This document shows positions 27,832-39,357 of a DNA stretch of 64,000 nt, in pieces (the stretch's first letter is position 1; each line of letters begins with the position of its first letter). Below the pieces are notes generated by a model that saw nothing but the letters and a program-made list of their open reading frames with translations, made no database searches and was not told the origin of the DNA. Source of the stretch: Acestrorhynchus altus (lineage: Eukaryota; Chordata; Actinopteri; Characiformes; Acestrorhynchidae). The translations under genes and the position numbers were made by a program. The DNA lies in assembly GCA_034509495.1 (NCBI GenBank), contig CM067505.1, positions 6,520,594 through 6,584,593 on the forward strand, given 5' to 3'.

Positions 27832-28150
27832 GGAACTGAGTGGCTCAATGGTTTAATGCACTAATTTTATGATATGAGAATCGCAGGTGTGAATCCCGGT
27901 CATGCTGATTGCCATCGCTGCTTGCCAGCAAAACAACACAATAGGGTACAATGGGTGGGGATGGCGTGCTCTCTCCACATCACATCATGCTGGCCAGCAC
28001 AGACATTTGTTAGACATTGCCCACCAATGATATAATGGTGGCTGTTCAAAAAGAGACGATGGCATGTGCTTGTCTTCCTCCTAGTGTTGGGATGTAAAAG
28101 AGGAAGAGACCTAATGCGGTTGGGTCATTTGCACTTCCAAATTGGGTAAA
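27832..28150 (+). mobile_element. tRNA-derived SINE-like repeat
   Basis: GAGTGGCTCAATGGTTTAAT looks like a tRNA A box and GCAGGTGTGAATCCCGGTCA a worn B box 40-50 bases on. A non-tRNA body follows, ending TAATGCGGTTGGGTCATTTG then CCAAATTGGG. Too degraded to be a tRNA gene. Confidence 0.55.
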
Positions 28151-28397
28151 CATCACATTGGTTAGACCTCTCTATTACAACCACGGTTCCTTACAGAAAC
28201 AAATATATGGCATAGGTCACTAATAGGACCCAAACGCTGTCCTTTCTAGACTGATAAAGAGCTGTTGCATTTTTGCAAACAGCAAGAGTGTTTACTTTTA
28301 CCACTTTCCTAGATTTTTCGATACAGGTTTGGGTCATAGGGTCCTATGCCCCTGAATCATAATGCAAGTTAGACGTTATGATGATCTTTAACTGGAT

Positions 28398-28715
28398 TAG
28401 GGCTGGGACAAAAAAAATCCTATCAAAATATATTTTAGCTGAGTGACGGTACACGATACGATATATGACGTGAATTATATTAAAACATAATCTTAATTTC
28501 TTCTTCATACACAGTCTTGCCCCCTCTATATTGTGTGGACGTTAGCGTGAATGGGGTGGAAGGGAGCAGAGTGGAGAAGGAGCCGAGAGCAGTGGATGGA
28601 AAACAGAGAGGGAGCAGGAGACGTTTAAAACTTTAAGCAAATTACATCGCTCAGCTCAGATCCTGCTGTTTATATTCACATATCGATATGAATATCGATA
28701 TTTATCACCCCAGCC
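28398..28715. mobile_element. MITE-like element with GGGCTGGG ends
   Basis: Starts AGGGCTGGGACAAA and ends ATTTATCACCCCAGCC, with CGATAT words near the right end (ATATCGATATGAATATCGAT). Same family type as the element at 61.8 kb. Confidence 0.6.
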
Positions 28716-28772
28716 TTAAAAAGATTTTAATTTTTAATTAATTTTTTTTTTTAATATATTAAAAATCTCTAT

Positions 28773-28774
<2 letters not shown>

Positions 28775-28854
<80 letters not shown>
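28775..28854. repeat. (CA)n(TA)n compound microsatellite next to an unresolved base
   Basis: CA units run from 28775 to about 28811, then TA units to 28854, ending at the n at 28855. Same CA-then-TA order as the palindrome core 400 bases to the right. Confidence 0.95.
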
Positions 28855-28855
28855 N

Positions 28856-29575
<720 letters not shown>

Positions 29576-29579
29576 GGGA

Positions 29580-30850
29580 TTGTTTAATGTACAGTCATAT
29601 TTTATCATATTGATAGTCATGTTTTCTACAATTATTTTTCACTGTCATTTTTTTTTACTTTTTTGTTTATACTGAACACATGCTTAATGTACATGGTTTT
29701 ATATTGTTGGTAGTAAGGGTTCTCCTTTGAACAAATGTGAGAGGGTTTGCCTCCCAATCAGTTTTCAATCCTTAGAACAAAGGGACCTTTAAATCTTTGT
29801 ATTCAAATCTTTGTAATCAATGTATTAAATGTTTTGAAAACCATGTTTTCCTGTATTTGCTTATTTATATAAATGTAAAGGTTTCTTGATGGGGTTGGAA
29901 TATTTAAGCTCTTTGTGATTGCATTTCCATTCAGGGTGCAACAATTCTCCAGGCATCATTTTGATAGCTGTAGCCTACATTTGTGCTCTGTTTTAGATTA
30001 GCTAAATATGAATATACAGTTTGCTCACTTGTTAGTCCAACAGGACTAAACCATTAAAAAATTAGACCTTATTTGATCATTTGTTACCTGACATTCTTTA
30101 CCTAAATAAATGCATCAGTAATCTTTAATGTCCGTTTTACAGTAGGGCCATATTTGCATCAAACACTAGGGGGCAGAAGTCAGTATTTGTATGTTCCACT
30201 CCAGGTTATGGAATGCCATTCTAATATTTACCCCTGATTTAAATAGACCCAAATCAAGTCATTTGTTTAATAGGACAATAGAAGGTAGCTTTAAGTGCAG
30301 AGATGTTCCAGACCCACTGATTGGAAAGTCAGGTCTCGTCAAATAATGCTGCAAACACACTATGGCCCAGTTTCCTGGACAGGGTTTAATCATAGTGTTG
30401 GAATTTGAGTGTTGAGTGGTACCTTGCAATAGATTGGTGCCCCATCTAGAGTATTCCTCCCTTATTCCTAGTGATTCCAGGCAAGTTCCACTCCCACCCT
30501 GACTTTATAAGATCTGGATACTGTCTTCCCCCTGAAATTTTCTAATTAAGCAATTTCCAGTTCATTATTTATTTACATCAGGTTTCTTTTACCTGAATTT
30601 GTGCAGGAAACATGCTACCCATTAGTCACAATAAACTGACCAAGTGGACATCGTGGTCTGGATTACATGATCAGATGCCAAGTAACTTTCCACTTGTCTA
30701 TGGCAGCCATCAAGAGTTGCTTCAATTTACTTTCAGTACTGGACTTTAATAAAATGGATTTCAAAGTTCTAGCATTTGCACACTTAAGACCGTTTCACCC
30801 AATCCTGACCACCAACACGCCAAAGAAAGAAGCCAAAAGATTTCACATGC
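29580..30850. other. no gene seen between the palindrome and the tubulin 3' end
   Basis: Unique-looking AT-rich sequence with no exon, repeat end or RNA gene that I recognise. Confidence 0.6.
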
Positions 30851-30857
30851 CGCTTGA

Positions 30858-30863
30858 TTTATT
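30858..30863 (-). terminator. polyadenylation signal of the tubulin gene
   Basis: AATAAA on the minus strand about 31 bases past the tubulin stop. This is very close to the stop and would give a very short 3' UTR. Another AATAAA-type site farther downstream may be used instead. Confidence 0.5.
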
Positions 30864-30893
30864 TCACTCAAGACATCACAGGTACAAGTAGTT

Positions 30894-33539
30894 CTAGTAC
30901 TCATCTTCCTCTTCCTCAGCATCTTCAGCAGAATCAGCTCCAACCTCCTCATAATCCTTCTCCAAGGCCGCCATGTCCTCCCTGGCCTCAGAGAACTCCC
31001 CTTCTTCCATTCCCTCCCCAACATACCAGTGTACAAAGGCTCGCTTGGCATACATTAGGTCAAACTTGTGATCCAAACGACTCCAGGCTTCTGCAATGGC
31101 AGTGGTGTTGCTCAGCATGCATACAGCCCTCTGGACCTTGGCCAGATCTCCACCAGGAACCACAGTGGGTGGCTGGTAGTTGATTCCCACTTTGAAGCCA
31201 GTGGGACACCAATCCACAAACTGGATTGAGCGACGGGTCTTTATGCTGGCAATGGCAGCATTGACATCTTTGGGCACTACGTCGCCCCTATATAGCAAGC
31301 AGCAGGCCATGTATTTACCACGCCGAGGGTCACATTTCACCATCTGGTTGGCAGGCTCAAAACAGGCATTGGTGATCTCGGCTACAGATAACTGTTCGTG
31401 GTATGCCTTCTCAGCAGAGATTATTGGGGAATAGGTGACCAGGGGGAAATGGATGCGAGGATATGGAACAAGGTTGGTCTGGAACTCAGTGAGATCCACA
31501 TTAAGAGCTCCATCGAAGCGAAGAGAAGCAGTGATTGAAGAAACGATCTGTGCAATCAGTCTGTTGAGGTTGTTGTACGAAGGACGCTCAATGTCCAGAT
31601 TGCGCTTACAGATGTCAAAAATGGCTTCGTTGTCAACCATGAAAGAGCAGTCGGAGTGCTCTAGTGTGGTATGAGTGGTTAGGATTGAATTGTAGGGCTC
31701 TACCACCGCAGTGGAAACCTGGGGCGCAGGGTAGACTGAAAACTCCAGTTTGGACTTTTTTCCGTAATCAACCGACAGGCGCTCCATCAGCAAGGAAGTG
31801 AAGCCAGATCCTGTTCCACCACCAAAGCTGTGGAAGATCAGGAATCCTTGCAGACCTGTACACTGGTCAGACTACAGGGCACAAGAAAACCACTTTAGGA
31901 ACCTGCCAAAGCACTACATACAATAATGGAATTAGAAGGGAATTCATTAGGAACAGTGCTCACCATTTTTCGCATTCGGTCAAGCACAGAGTCCACAATC
32001 TCCTTGCCAATGGTGTAGTGGCCACGGGCATAGTTGTTGGCAGCATCCTCTTTGCCACTAATGAGCTGCTCTGGGTGGTACAGCTGCCGATAACTTCCAT
32101 TGCGAATCTCATCTGGGATTAAGAAAAAAGTAAAAAGAGAAGGGGTAACATCCTAATGCAGTTAGAGGGTTCCTGAAAAAGTTACTCAGAATTCCAGAGC
32201 AGTGGACAGATCAAATCACCCTGAAGACCCCGTTTGTCAAAAGCAAGATGCTTCATCTATGGGGTTGGATTGATGGAATTTTGGGGTTGTACACAACATT
32301 ATATACATAGCTCCCACTGCAAACATTCAAAAACATCAGCACTAAAGCCACCTAGATAAGGGTTACAGAAAATGCAAAGTCTTCTGTAGGACAAACGCTG
32401 CAAAATTAATCTGTAGACATTCAGTATATTAGCCAAGTAGTAGCCAAATTCCCCTGTTTAATACATCAAGTCAGTCTAAACAGTCAATATCAATATGATG
32501 CATTAGGGTTGCAAAATATTTGAACACAATATTTTTACTGCTCTGCAAAATACTGCACTTTCACTAGGTTTAGAGTTTAATGATTTCTGCAGTGACTCAT
32601 TTAATACTGCATTTTTCCTTTAAGGAAAAAGGAAACATACACACAATTAAAACCCACCCCATACAGAATAGTCCATCTCAGTTTCAGATTTTTATATGCA
32701 TTGTGTAATGACATTATACATTTTACACTGTTGATCTTAATATTTTACTTTACTAAATGACAGATTAAGACAAAAAAAAAGCTTAGAATTTCAATTTAAA
32801 TAGGTAATCTGACAGTTTAACTATGAACCACGTTCATAGCAAAACTACTACATGACTACTGCATAGGCACACAATGTATAGCTCTATCAGACAGGGCAAT
32901 CAATCAAATCCAAATCTCTGAATGGTTGGGAAAAACAAATAGCAGTACCCAGGAAACAGCGCTACATTTACAGGTTAATGTCAAGTCATTTGCTTTAGAA
33001 TAAATGTAAAGTACAAATGTTCAGATTTGGGTGACAAACTGTTCTATATTCACTTCCTACCTGGAAGAAACCACAATAACAAAACACACTGATGGAGAGG
33101 TGGACAATCGTGACTATGTGGAATGACCCACCAAACCCAACCAGCATAAACCACCTCCAGCAAGCCAATCTGAAACAGCATGGATGACCTTCTCAGCCCT
33201 TTCCGCTAGTTTAGCCCCTCTTCTGATACGACCGTCTCCACTAAAGAGTCAACATGGCCCTACCAGACTGCTGGACCAACAGCAGGCCTGGCTAAACAGT
33301 TAGGTTGCTGCCATTTTACCTACAACTGTTGGCTCCAGGTCTATGAAGACAGCTCGTGGAACATACTTTCCAGCTCCAGTTTCACTGAAGAAAGTACCAA
33401 AAGAGGAATCGGCCAAGGAGCTGCTGCCAGCAACAATCATCCCATCAGGTTGAATGCCGTGTTCCAGACAGTACAGCTCCCAGCAGGAATTACCCATCTG
33501 GACACCGGCCTGGCCAATGTGTATAGATATGCACTCCCT
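30894..33539 (-). CDS. alpha-tubulin, coding exons 2-4 (isotype unassigned, no K40)
   Basis: Alpha subunit of the microtubule heterodimer, a cytoplasmic GTP-binding protein. Coding exons: 33539-33320, 32112-31964 and 31871-30894 (stop TAG at 30896-30894). They are bounded by AG/GT and join in frame at the classic alpha-tubulin intron positions (after Met1, inside Asp75, before residue 125). With a separate one-codon Met exon the protein is 449 residues. Visible landmarks: REC after the initiator (MREC tubulin autoregulation motif), the G-box GGGTGSG near residues 141-147, the catalytic Glu of DLTEFQTNL near residue 253 (E254 in standard numbering), and an acidic tail ending EDEY, giving a terminal Tyr for detyrosination. 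Oddity: loop residues 35-47 read MIVAGSSSLADSS, one residue short and without lysine, so K40 is absent. The body resembles TUBA4A/TUBA8-type chains, but I cannot assign the isotype. Family identity is certain; intactness is likely. Confidence 0.95.
31872..33319 (-). other. alpha-tubulin introns 2 and 3
   Basis: Intron 2 is 33319-32113 (1207 bases, GTAAAA...TCCCAG) and intron 3 is 31963-31872 (92 bases, GTGAGC...CCTGTAG); exon 3 lies between them. I see no repeat element or embedded gene in intron 2. Confidence 0.85.
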
Positions 33540-33618
33540 CTGTGGAGAACAGCATTTCATTTACAGGGGTCAGCTTGTACTTTTAAAGAGTGTAGAAGTG
33601 CAGAGCAAGATCACTGAC

Positions 33619-33663
33619 CATTTCTATCAATACTGGAGAAAACTGAGAGGCAGCCTTGATCTG
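33619..33663 (-). CDS. candidate exon carrying the tubulin initiator Met
   Basis: Alpha-tubulin genes usually encode only Met1 on their first coding exon. The best candidate near exon 2 is ATG at 33621-33619, followed at once by the donor-like GTCAGT. This leaves a 79-base intron ending TTCTCCACAG before exon 2. The short block 33663-33619 is itself preceded by a pyrimidine-rich stretch ending TTTGCAG, so it could be an internal exon, with a non-coding first exon farther upstream. Other ATG-GT sites between here and 37.7 kb have poorer donors. Transcript data are needed; the start remains uncertain. Confidence 0.4.
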
Positions 33664-33669
33664 CAAAGT

Positions 33670-36600
33670 CACAAACAGACAGACAAGACCTGGTCAGTGA
33701 AAGACCCACATTCCTGCGCCACTATCCAGCCAACAAAAACCAACACTATTCTTACCCACAGCTGTACCAAATCACCCCCACCTGGACCACCTTTATGAAG
33801 GACCTCTTAATTAGGGGTGTGACTTTTCAATCAGGTCCTGACCTTAGATGCCACTTTCAGGCCATTGGACCATAATGGAGCTTCCATATATCCCCCCCAG
33901 ATTGGTTTCACTCGCTTTAATCCTGTTTTTAATGTTGGTTAATTATGCAAAGATTAACTTATTTTTGAAGAACATGAAGTTCACACTTTGCTGCAGAATA
34001 ATGATATATATATATAAATATAAAGTCACTTGGCTGTTCTGTATCTCAAGCCCAAGTAATGCTTTAAACCTCCAGGTCTCTGAAAGTCAACCTCATAATA
34101 GAACACCAATGTAGACTATCTGAAAGGCCCTGAGGACCACAGTACTCCTGTTATTGTAATTTGCAGTCCCCGGCCTTGTGTTTCCTGAAACAGAACGCTG
34201 CACATGCCTGACTCTATTTTTTGTTGTTGTTGTTGAGGCTGTCCAGTTGTGCTGGATTCTCTTTGATATATTAAATGCACTGGTTCTTGTTTTTCCCCCT
34301 CTAAGTTGGCATGCTGTGTGATTTTGTATGTGTATATGTTCGAGGGAGACAGGGTGTGCCATAAGAGGTGCGTGGGGAGGATTCCTCACATGGAGTGGGA
34401 GCAGTGTGTTTGATGTGGTGAGGGATGAACCATGGTGCAGCAACATCTACTCGTTCAATATTTAAAGTGCCCTAAACCGTGGGAGGCACTGCAACAGATA
34501 TGTGCGGTGGGAATAGCTGCACTTGACTTGGGTAAGAAATCAAGTCCAGGGTCAAGCTTCTTTACACATGGCAAAGGTTTGGACACGTTCACATTTGTAA
34601 AGTCTTAGAACTTAATGAAGGCTATAATTAACTTGTTTTGGAAGGTCAGCTGATGTGCAATAAATGGGGTCCTATGAAATTAGATTTTTTTCTTTTATAA
34701 AAATATATAAAACACATGTGATTAAAATGATCAAAGAAATAATAGGTCACTAAATAAGTTCTGCCAACAACTATAAACTCCTTTGAGCAGTAGTTCTAAT
34801 TCTGAAGTTGAAGTAAACTGACTGCAAAGGGGAAAAGGAAAAGATAGCAAAGCACTATCTGATCACTTCCTGAACTCTAAGAAATTGCCATTAAAAGGAA
34901 CAGTGGAAGTCAAAGCAAGATCTGTTGGCCAGAAAGGTAAACCAAAATCCTTATATGACAGAAAGGACATGCAGGAAGGTTGGGGCACCATTCTACTGTG
35001 CAACATGTTTTTTTTCTGGAAATTATTAAAAAGCTTACCTGCAAGCATGATCCTTCTGAACATTCCAGTTGGAAGCTCTGCCACTGGAGGCAACACATGG
35101 CATTGGAAGTCTTGCACTTATCACTTATCCCTCATATAACCTATATGGGAGACCGACTGTCATATGCGATGGCTCATTCATATATATATATATATATACA
35201 TATATACATGCTGAACTTTCCATGTCATACACTCTAAATTTATAGTAGGCTGACAAAAGTGCTTTTTAATACAGTATCCCCACCATTACACTGTAGTTTC
35301 AGAATGACAATCTGCTGAATTTATACAGCTGCACTCTGGGGGGATACTAACACTAACGGATGCATGTTCAGAGAAATGAAGGACATACCAGCCAGGAGTT
35401 GTTTGCACTGGCTAAAAAGCGACAAGGAGAAGGCTGGCTGGGCTTTCCCACAGGAGTAGAGAGAGGGGAAAGAGAGAGAGAGTGTGAGAGAGTCAGGTTA
35501 CCGCAGAACAGGTGTCGCCAACACTCCTGTGCAGCCAGAGACGGGGTGAAAGGGGGCAAACAAGAATCACATTCTCTGTCGGCAGAGAGGATGACTGTGT
35601 GTGTTGGATATGGGCAGCAGATTAATGGCCTTTCAGATGATTTCATGTAATAAGGGGATTTACAGCAGAATTGTCATTGCCCAGACATGAGTCATTAAGG
35701 TGGGTCTGGAAAGAAGGTTATTATTTTGTGTTTTGTTGATCATAGATAGCAGAGAGTCGTTCATTAGACTAACACCAGGCCCACATCTGCTTGAACTTGC
35801 ACTGCTGGGATTTAGAGGTGAAGGTCACTAATTTGACTGCTGAAGAGGCAAAGGTCAACAGAACATTCTGCTGACGTTATTCAGAAGTTAGTTGTGAGAT
35901 TATATCCCTCAGGAGAGTGAGGCTGCGCAACTGAATAGAGATGCATGGATGGCTTGTTGCTGAAATACATTCTTTTGATTTAATACATGCAGGAGGTAGT
36001 TCTCTTAAATCAGTGGTGATCAGATCCCATTCTGGATGGTGAAGATCAGCAGAGATCATAGCCTATAGACAAGTACATCAGAGTATCAACTGATGTTAAA
36101 GAAATATTACAAATGTTCCTTATTTATCTTATATGTCTCCATAAGTCTCTGGTTAAAAAGTTGTCTAATAGCAAGCATTTGAATTGCAGCTTCATCACAT
36201 TTCATAATATATCACATCTTCAGTTAGAACCAGTAACATTCAGTTCTCACCTTTTAGAATAGATGGGCTTTTATAGCAAGTTTAGCCTTTGTTATTAGAA
36301 ATTCAAATTATGTGTACTTGATATTCATAATTTTTTATTATAAACAATAATAAGATTAAAAGTTGGAGCCGTGCATCTATGAATGCAAGTTTCCAACCTG
36401 ACATACCAATATTTTCTATCATTGGCCAAAGTGGTTGATAAACTGGTCATGAAGGAGAAGTTTTGCTTTGTTTCTTTGTTTTTTGTTTAAGATTTTTTCA
36501 AAGTAAAAGTATGACTGACCTAAATGGACAATGTACATTGACTTTAAATGAGGTCAACTGAATTCAGGATTGAGAATGGATGATGAACAGTGCATCTCTG

Positions 36601-36940
36601 TGGCACTCTGATGCAATTCTGCATTTAGGAAAATCTACCACACTACTACACATAAGCCAAACCCACATAGTAAGTATATATTGTTTTGCTGGTTTGATAA
36701 GGTCAGTACTGTTGCCACTGCAGGTCCACCCTTCCTGGATTAGTTTTCCTGTGAAGAAGATCCGTACTTCTTCATATAGGTTTTAAGTGTAAAGAGACTT
36801 TTTAGAAAGTAAACTGACACAAATATTTGAAAATAATGTCTGGTGTGACTTATGAATACTTTGGTGAATAAAAGTACATTAAACCATGTAAGCATCCCAC
36901 ATTATTTTTCTAAACGGTTTTTAAAGGTTTATGCAAAAAT
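33670..36940. other. no coding sequence seen upstream of tubulin
   Basis: Would contain tubulin 5' sequences if its promoter is near or at the CpG block. A short (TA)n run lies near 35180-35212. No second gene supported. Confidence 0.55.
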
Positions 36941-36943
36941 GTA

Positions 36944-37204
36944 ATTATTTATTTATTTATTATTTGTTTGTTGTTATTGTTATGATTGTTGTTCATTTAT
37001 TATTATTATTATTTGTTTGTTTGTTGTTATTGTTATGATTGTTGTTCATTTATTATTATTATTATTTGTTTGTTGTTATTGTTATGATTGTTGTTCATTT
37101 ATTATTATTATTATTTGTTTATTATTGTTATTATTATTATTATTATGGGTTTATTATTATTATTGTTGTTGTTGTTGTTGTTGTTTTTAATGTTGTTGTT
37201 ATTA
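36944..37204. repeat. TTA/TTG-rich minisatellite left of the CpG block
   Basis: The segment TTGTTGTTATTGTTATGATT recurs near 36969, 37021 and 37070 (about 50-base period), separated by TTATTATT runs and ending in TTG repeats. It borders the CpG-rich block. Confidence 0.85.
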
Positions 37205-37259
37205 TACAATTCCGCGTTAGCCCTATTTTCCCCTGGTTAGTAAAGTGAGAGTGGCTGAT

Positions 37260-37640
37260 GGACGGAGAGTTGAGTCTCAGTCGGTGGGGGTTGTTGTTGT
37301 TGAGGCCGGGGGCGCGGCGGCCCGGTTGCTACGCGGCGGCCATGTTGGAATGCTCTATTCGGGCTGAGGGGGGGAGACGAGCCGCGCTGCCGGACCGGGA
37401 GGCGAGAATCCTGTCCGCGACGAACGCTGGAATTTAATCCCACTTTAGATTTGACTCGGGGCGATACGAAACCCGAAAGCTGCCCGGGGTGAGCGGCGTG
37501 CGGCGGGGAGCGGGATAAAGCGAGTGAGTGGCTTCCATATTGTTTTCCTCTGTTTCTCGGGAAGCAGGAGAAAACGGGCAACTTCGTCCGGCGGATTTTT
37601 GGGAGAGATTTCGGGATTTCGTGCCTCGTAGGCAATTTTT
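37260..37640. promoter_or_regulatory. CpG-rich block, probable promoter, gene unassigned
   Basis: Against an AT-rich background, this stretch is dense in CG dinucleotides and G/C runs (for example GGGGGCGCGGCGGCCCGG near 37308). It contains GGCGGCCATGTTGG, similar to a YY1-type site. On the plus strand it has two good 5' splice sites, GGG|GTGAGC near 37488 and CGA|GTGAGT near 37524; I found no comparable donor on the minus strand. It lies between the DENND3 3' end and the tubulin gene. It could start a plus-strand transcript antisense to DENND3, or be the distant promoter of the minus-strand tubulin gene. I see no convincing coding exon inside it. Confidence 0.55.
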
Positions 37641-38256
37641 TCCGAGCAGTGCGTCGTCAACCCTAATGAATGTGACCAACATTAAAGCCCTTTGCAGCGA
37701 GTGTGTGGTTATTTGTGCAGTTTTGTAGTGCAGTTTCTATTCTGTTTGCATACTTAAGCTTTCAGAAAAAGAGAGAGAGAGATGGATAGATGGATAGATA
37801 GAGAGATAGAGGAGTCTGGTTGAATTATGTGTTTATGATATTAAACATGTCTGCAGATTCGCGGCTGCATCACTCTGTTTCTCTGAGAAGCTGAAACCTC
37901 CAGTCAGTCCCGGTCTGTCCAGTTAAGGGTCATACTGGTCGAGTCATTTTTAGTGCATGTCTTCAGTTGGTTTGTGAGACGGATTCTGCTCTTCCCCTCC
38001 AGTCCTGAGGCGCTGGAATGAAGGTAACCGGTTTATTTTTAGACTGGTGTGTTCACTGCCACTGGTCTCCCACCATAAAGCCCAGTATGTATATTTGATG
38101 GCTGGTGAAGGAGACTCGTGGTCTGCTGCCCCTCTCTGTGTTCCTCCTGCTGAACACTTGTGAAGTAGCTCTGCTGTGAGGCTCCTACACTTCCAGATGT
38201 TTCGCCTCACCTCTTCTTGCTCTGTGAACCTGGACCTGAGCACGTCTGGAGTGTTT

Positions 38257-38262
38257 TTTATT
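38257..38262 (-). terminator. dennd3: candidate dennd3 polyadenylation signal
   Basis: AATAAA on the minus strand about 107 bases beyond the stop codon. A (CA)n(TA)n microsatellite lies between stop and signal, so the proposed 3' UTR is short and repeat-rich. Confidence 0.45.
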
Positions 38263-38268
38263 TACTTA

Positions 38269-38272
<4 letters not shown>

Positions 38273-38350
<78 letters not shown>
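38273..38350. repeat. (TA)n(TG)n microsatellite in the dennd3 3' region
   Basis: TA units to about 38326, then TG units to 38350, starting 19 bases beyond the stop codon. In the mRNA sense it reads (CA)n then (TA)n. Confidence 0.95.
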
Positions 38351-38368
38351 GCTCATCACTCCTTTCTA

Positions 38369-39318
38369 CTACTCCACCTTCCAGATAGCAATCTTTCCAT
38401 CCTGACTAGCAGCACCACTGAGGATGTACCGATCCTCAGCTGAACAGAGAGTCTGAATGGAGTCTGAATGCGCAACCAGCTCTTTCTCCACCAGATGGCG
38501 CTCTGTATCCACCACATACATCTTTCCACGACCCTTACTGCTGTGGCCATGGCAACCCACCCAGATCTGAGAGATAGAGAGAAAGAGAGACAGAAATGCT
38601 TTAAACTTTTAAAAAAAATCTATTTAGTTATAACTATTGCATAATTTCTGTTCAATATATGTAAATCAATCATATTAACTGATAGGATAGAACTTTACTG
38701 ATCCCTTGGGAGGGTTCCCTCAGGGAAATTAAGACTGAATCTAAAAGCATCTGATGAATGTAACACATTTCAAAGCTTCAGAAATACTCCTCACACCCTG
38801 TCCCAACAATCAGCAGCCATGGGTTCCTCTATGCAGCAGCCTAACACTCTGACCATTAAATCACTGAGGTTCTCAAAGCAGAAGAATTGTAGAAGATGAA
38901 GGTTTTTTTTTTCAGGTAGCTGTTTCCTCAGTTTACAATGAAATTAACAATGGCAGAATCAAAATCAAAACCCCACTTTGACTGCAAAAGAACTTACAGG
39001 ACGATTTATCAAAAGCAGTTGCCAAACATTAACATTTGCCTACCAGCATATACTGGAGACATGTTCAAGAATAGCACACATCCACAAAAAAGCATAGAAA
39101 CTCGCCATTTTTTAACAAAATAACATTAAGATCAATGCGACCACTCTGCCATTACTTACCTGGTTCTTAGCTTTGATCATGCAAATGACGCCGGCACAGT
39201 CTGGCAGTTGGAGCCTCTGGAAGGGCTTCCTCAGATCACTGAGATGCCACACACAGAGCTCACCTGCATTTGTGCAGCCAGTCCATAACTGTTCTTTCTA
39301 TAAGACCACGAAGGCAAT

Positions 39319-39357
<39 letters not shown>

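Noticed and set aside
30667..31674. Plus-strand frames opposite the tubulin exon
   Set aside because: Antisense shadows of the conserved tubulin coding exon.
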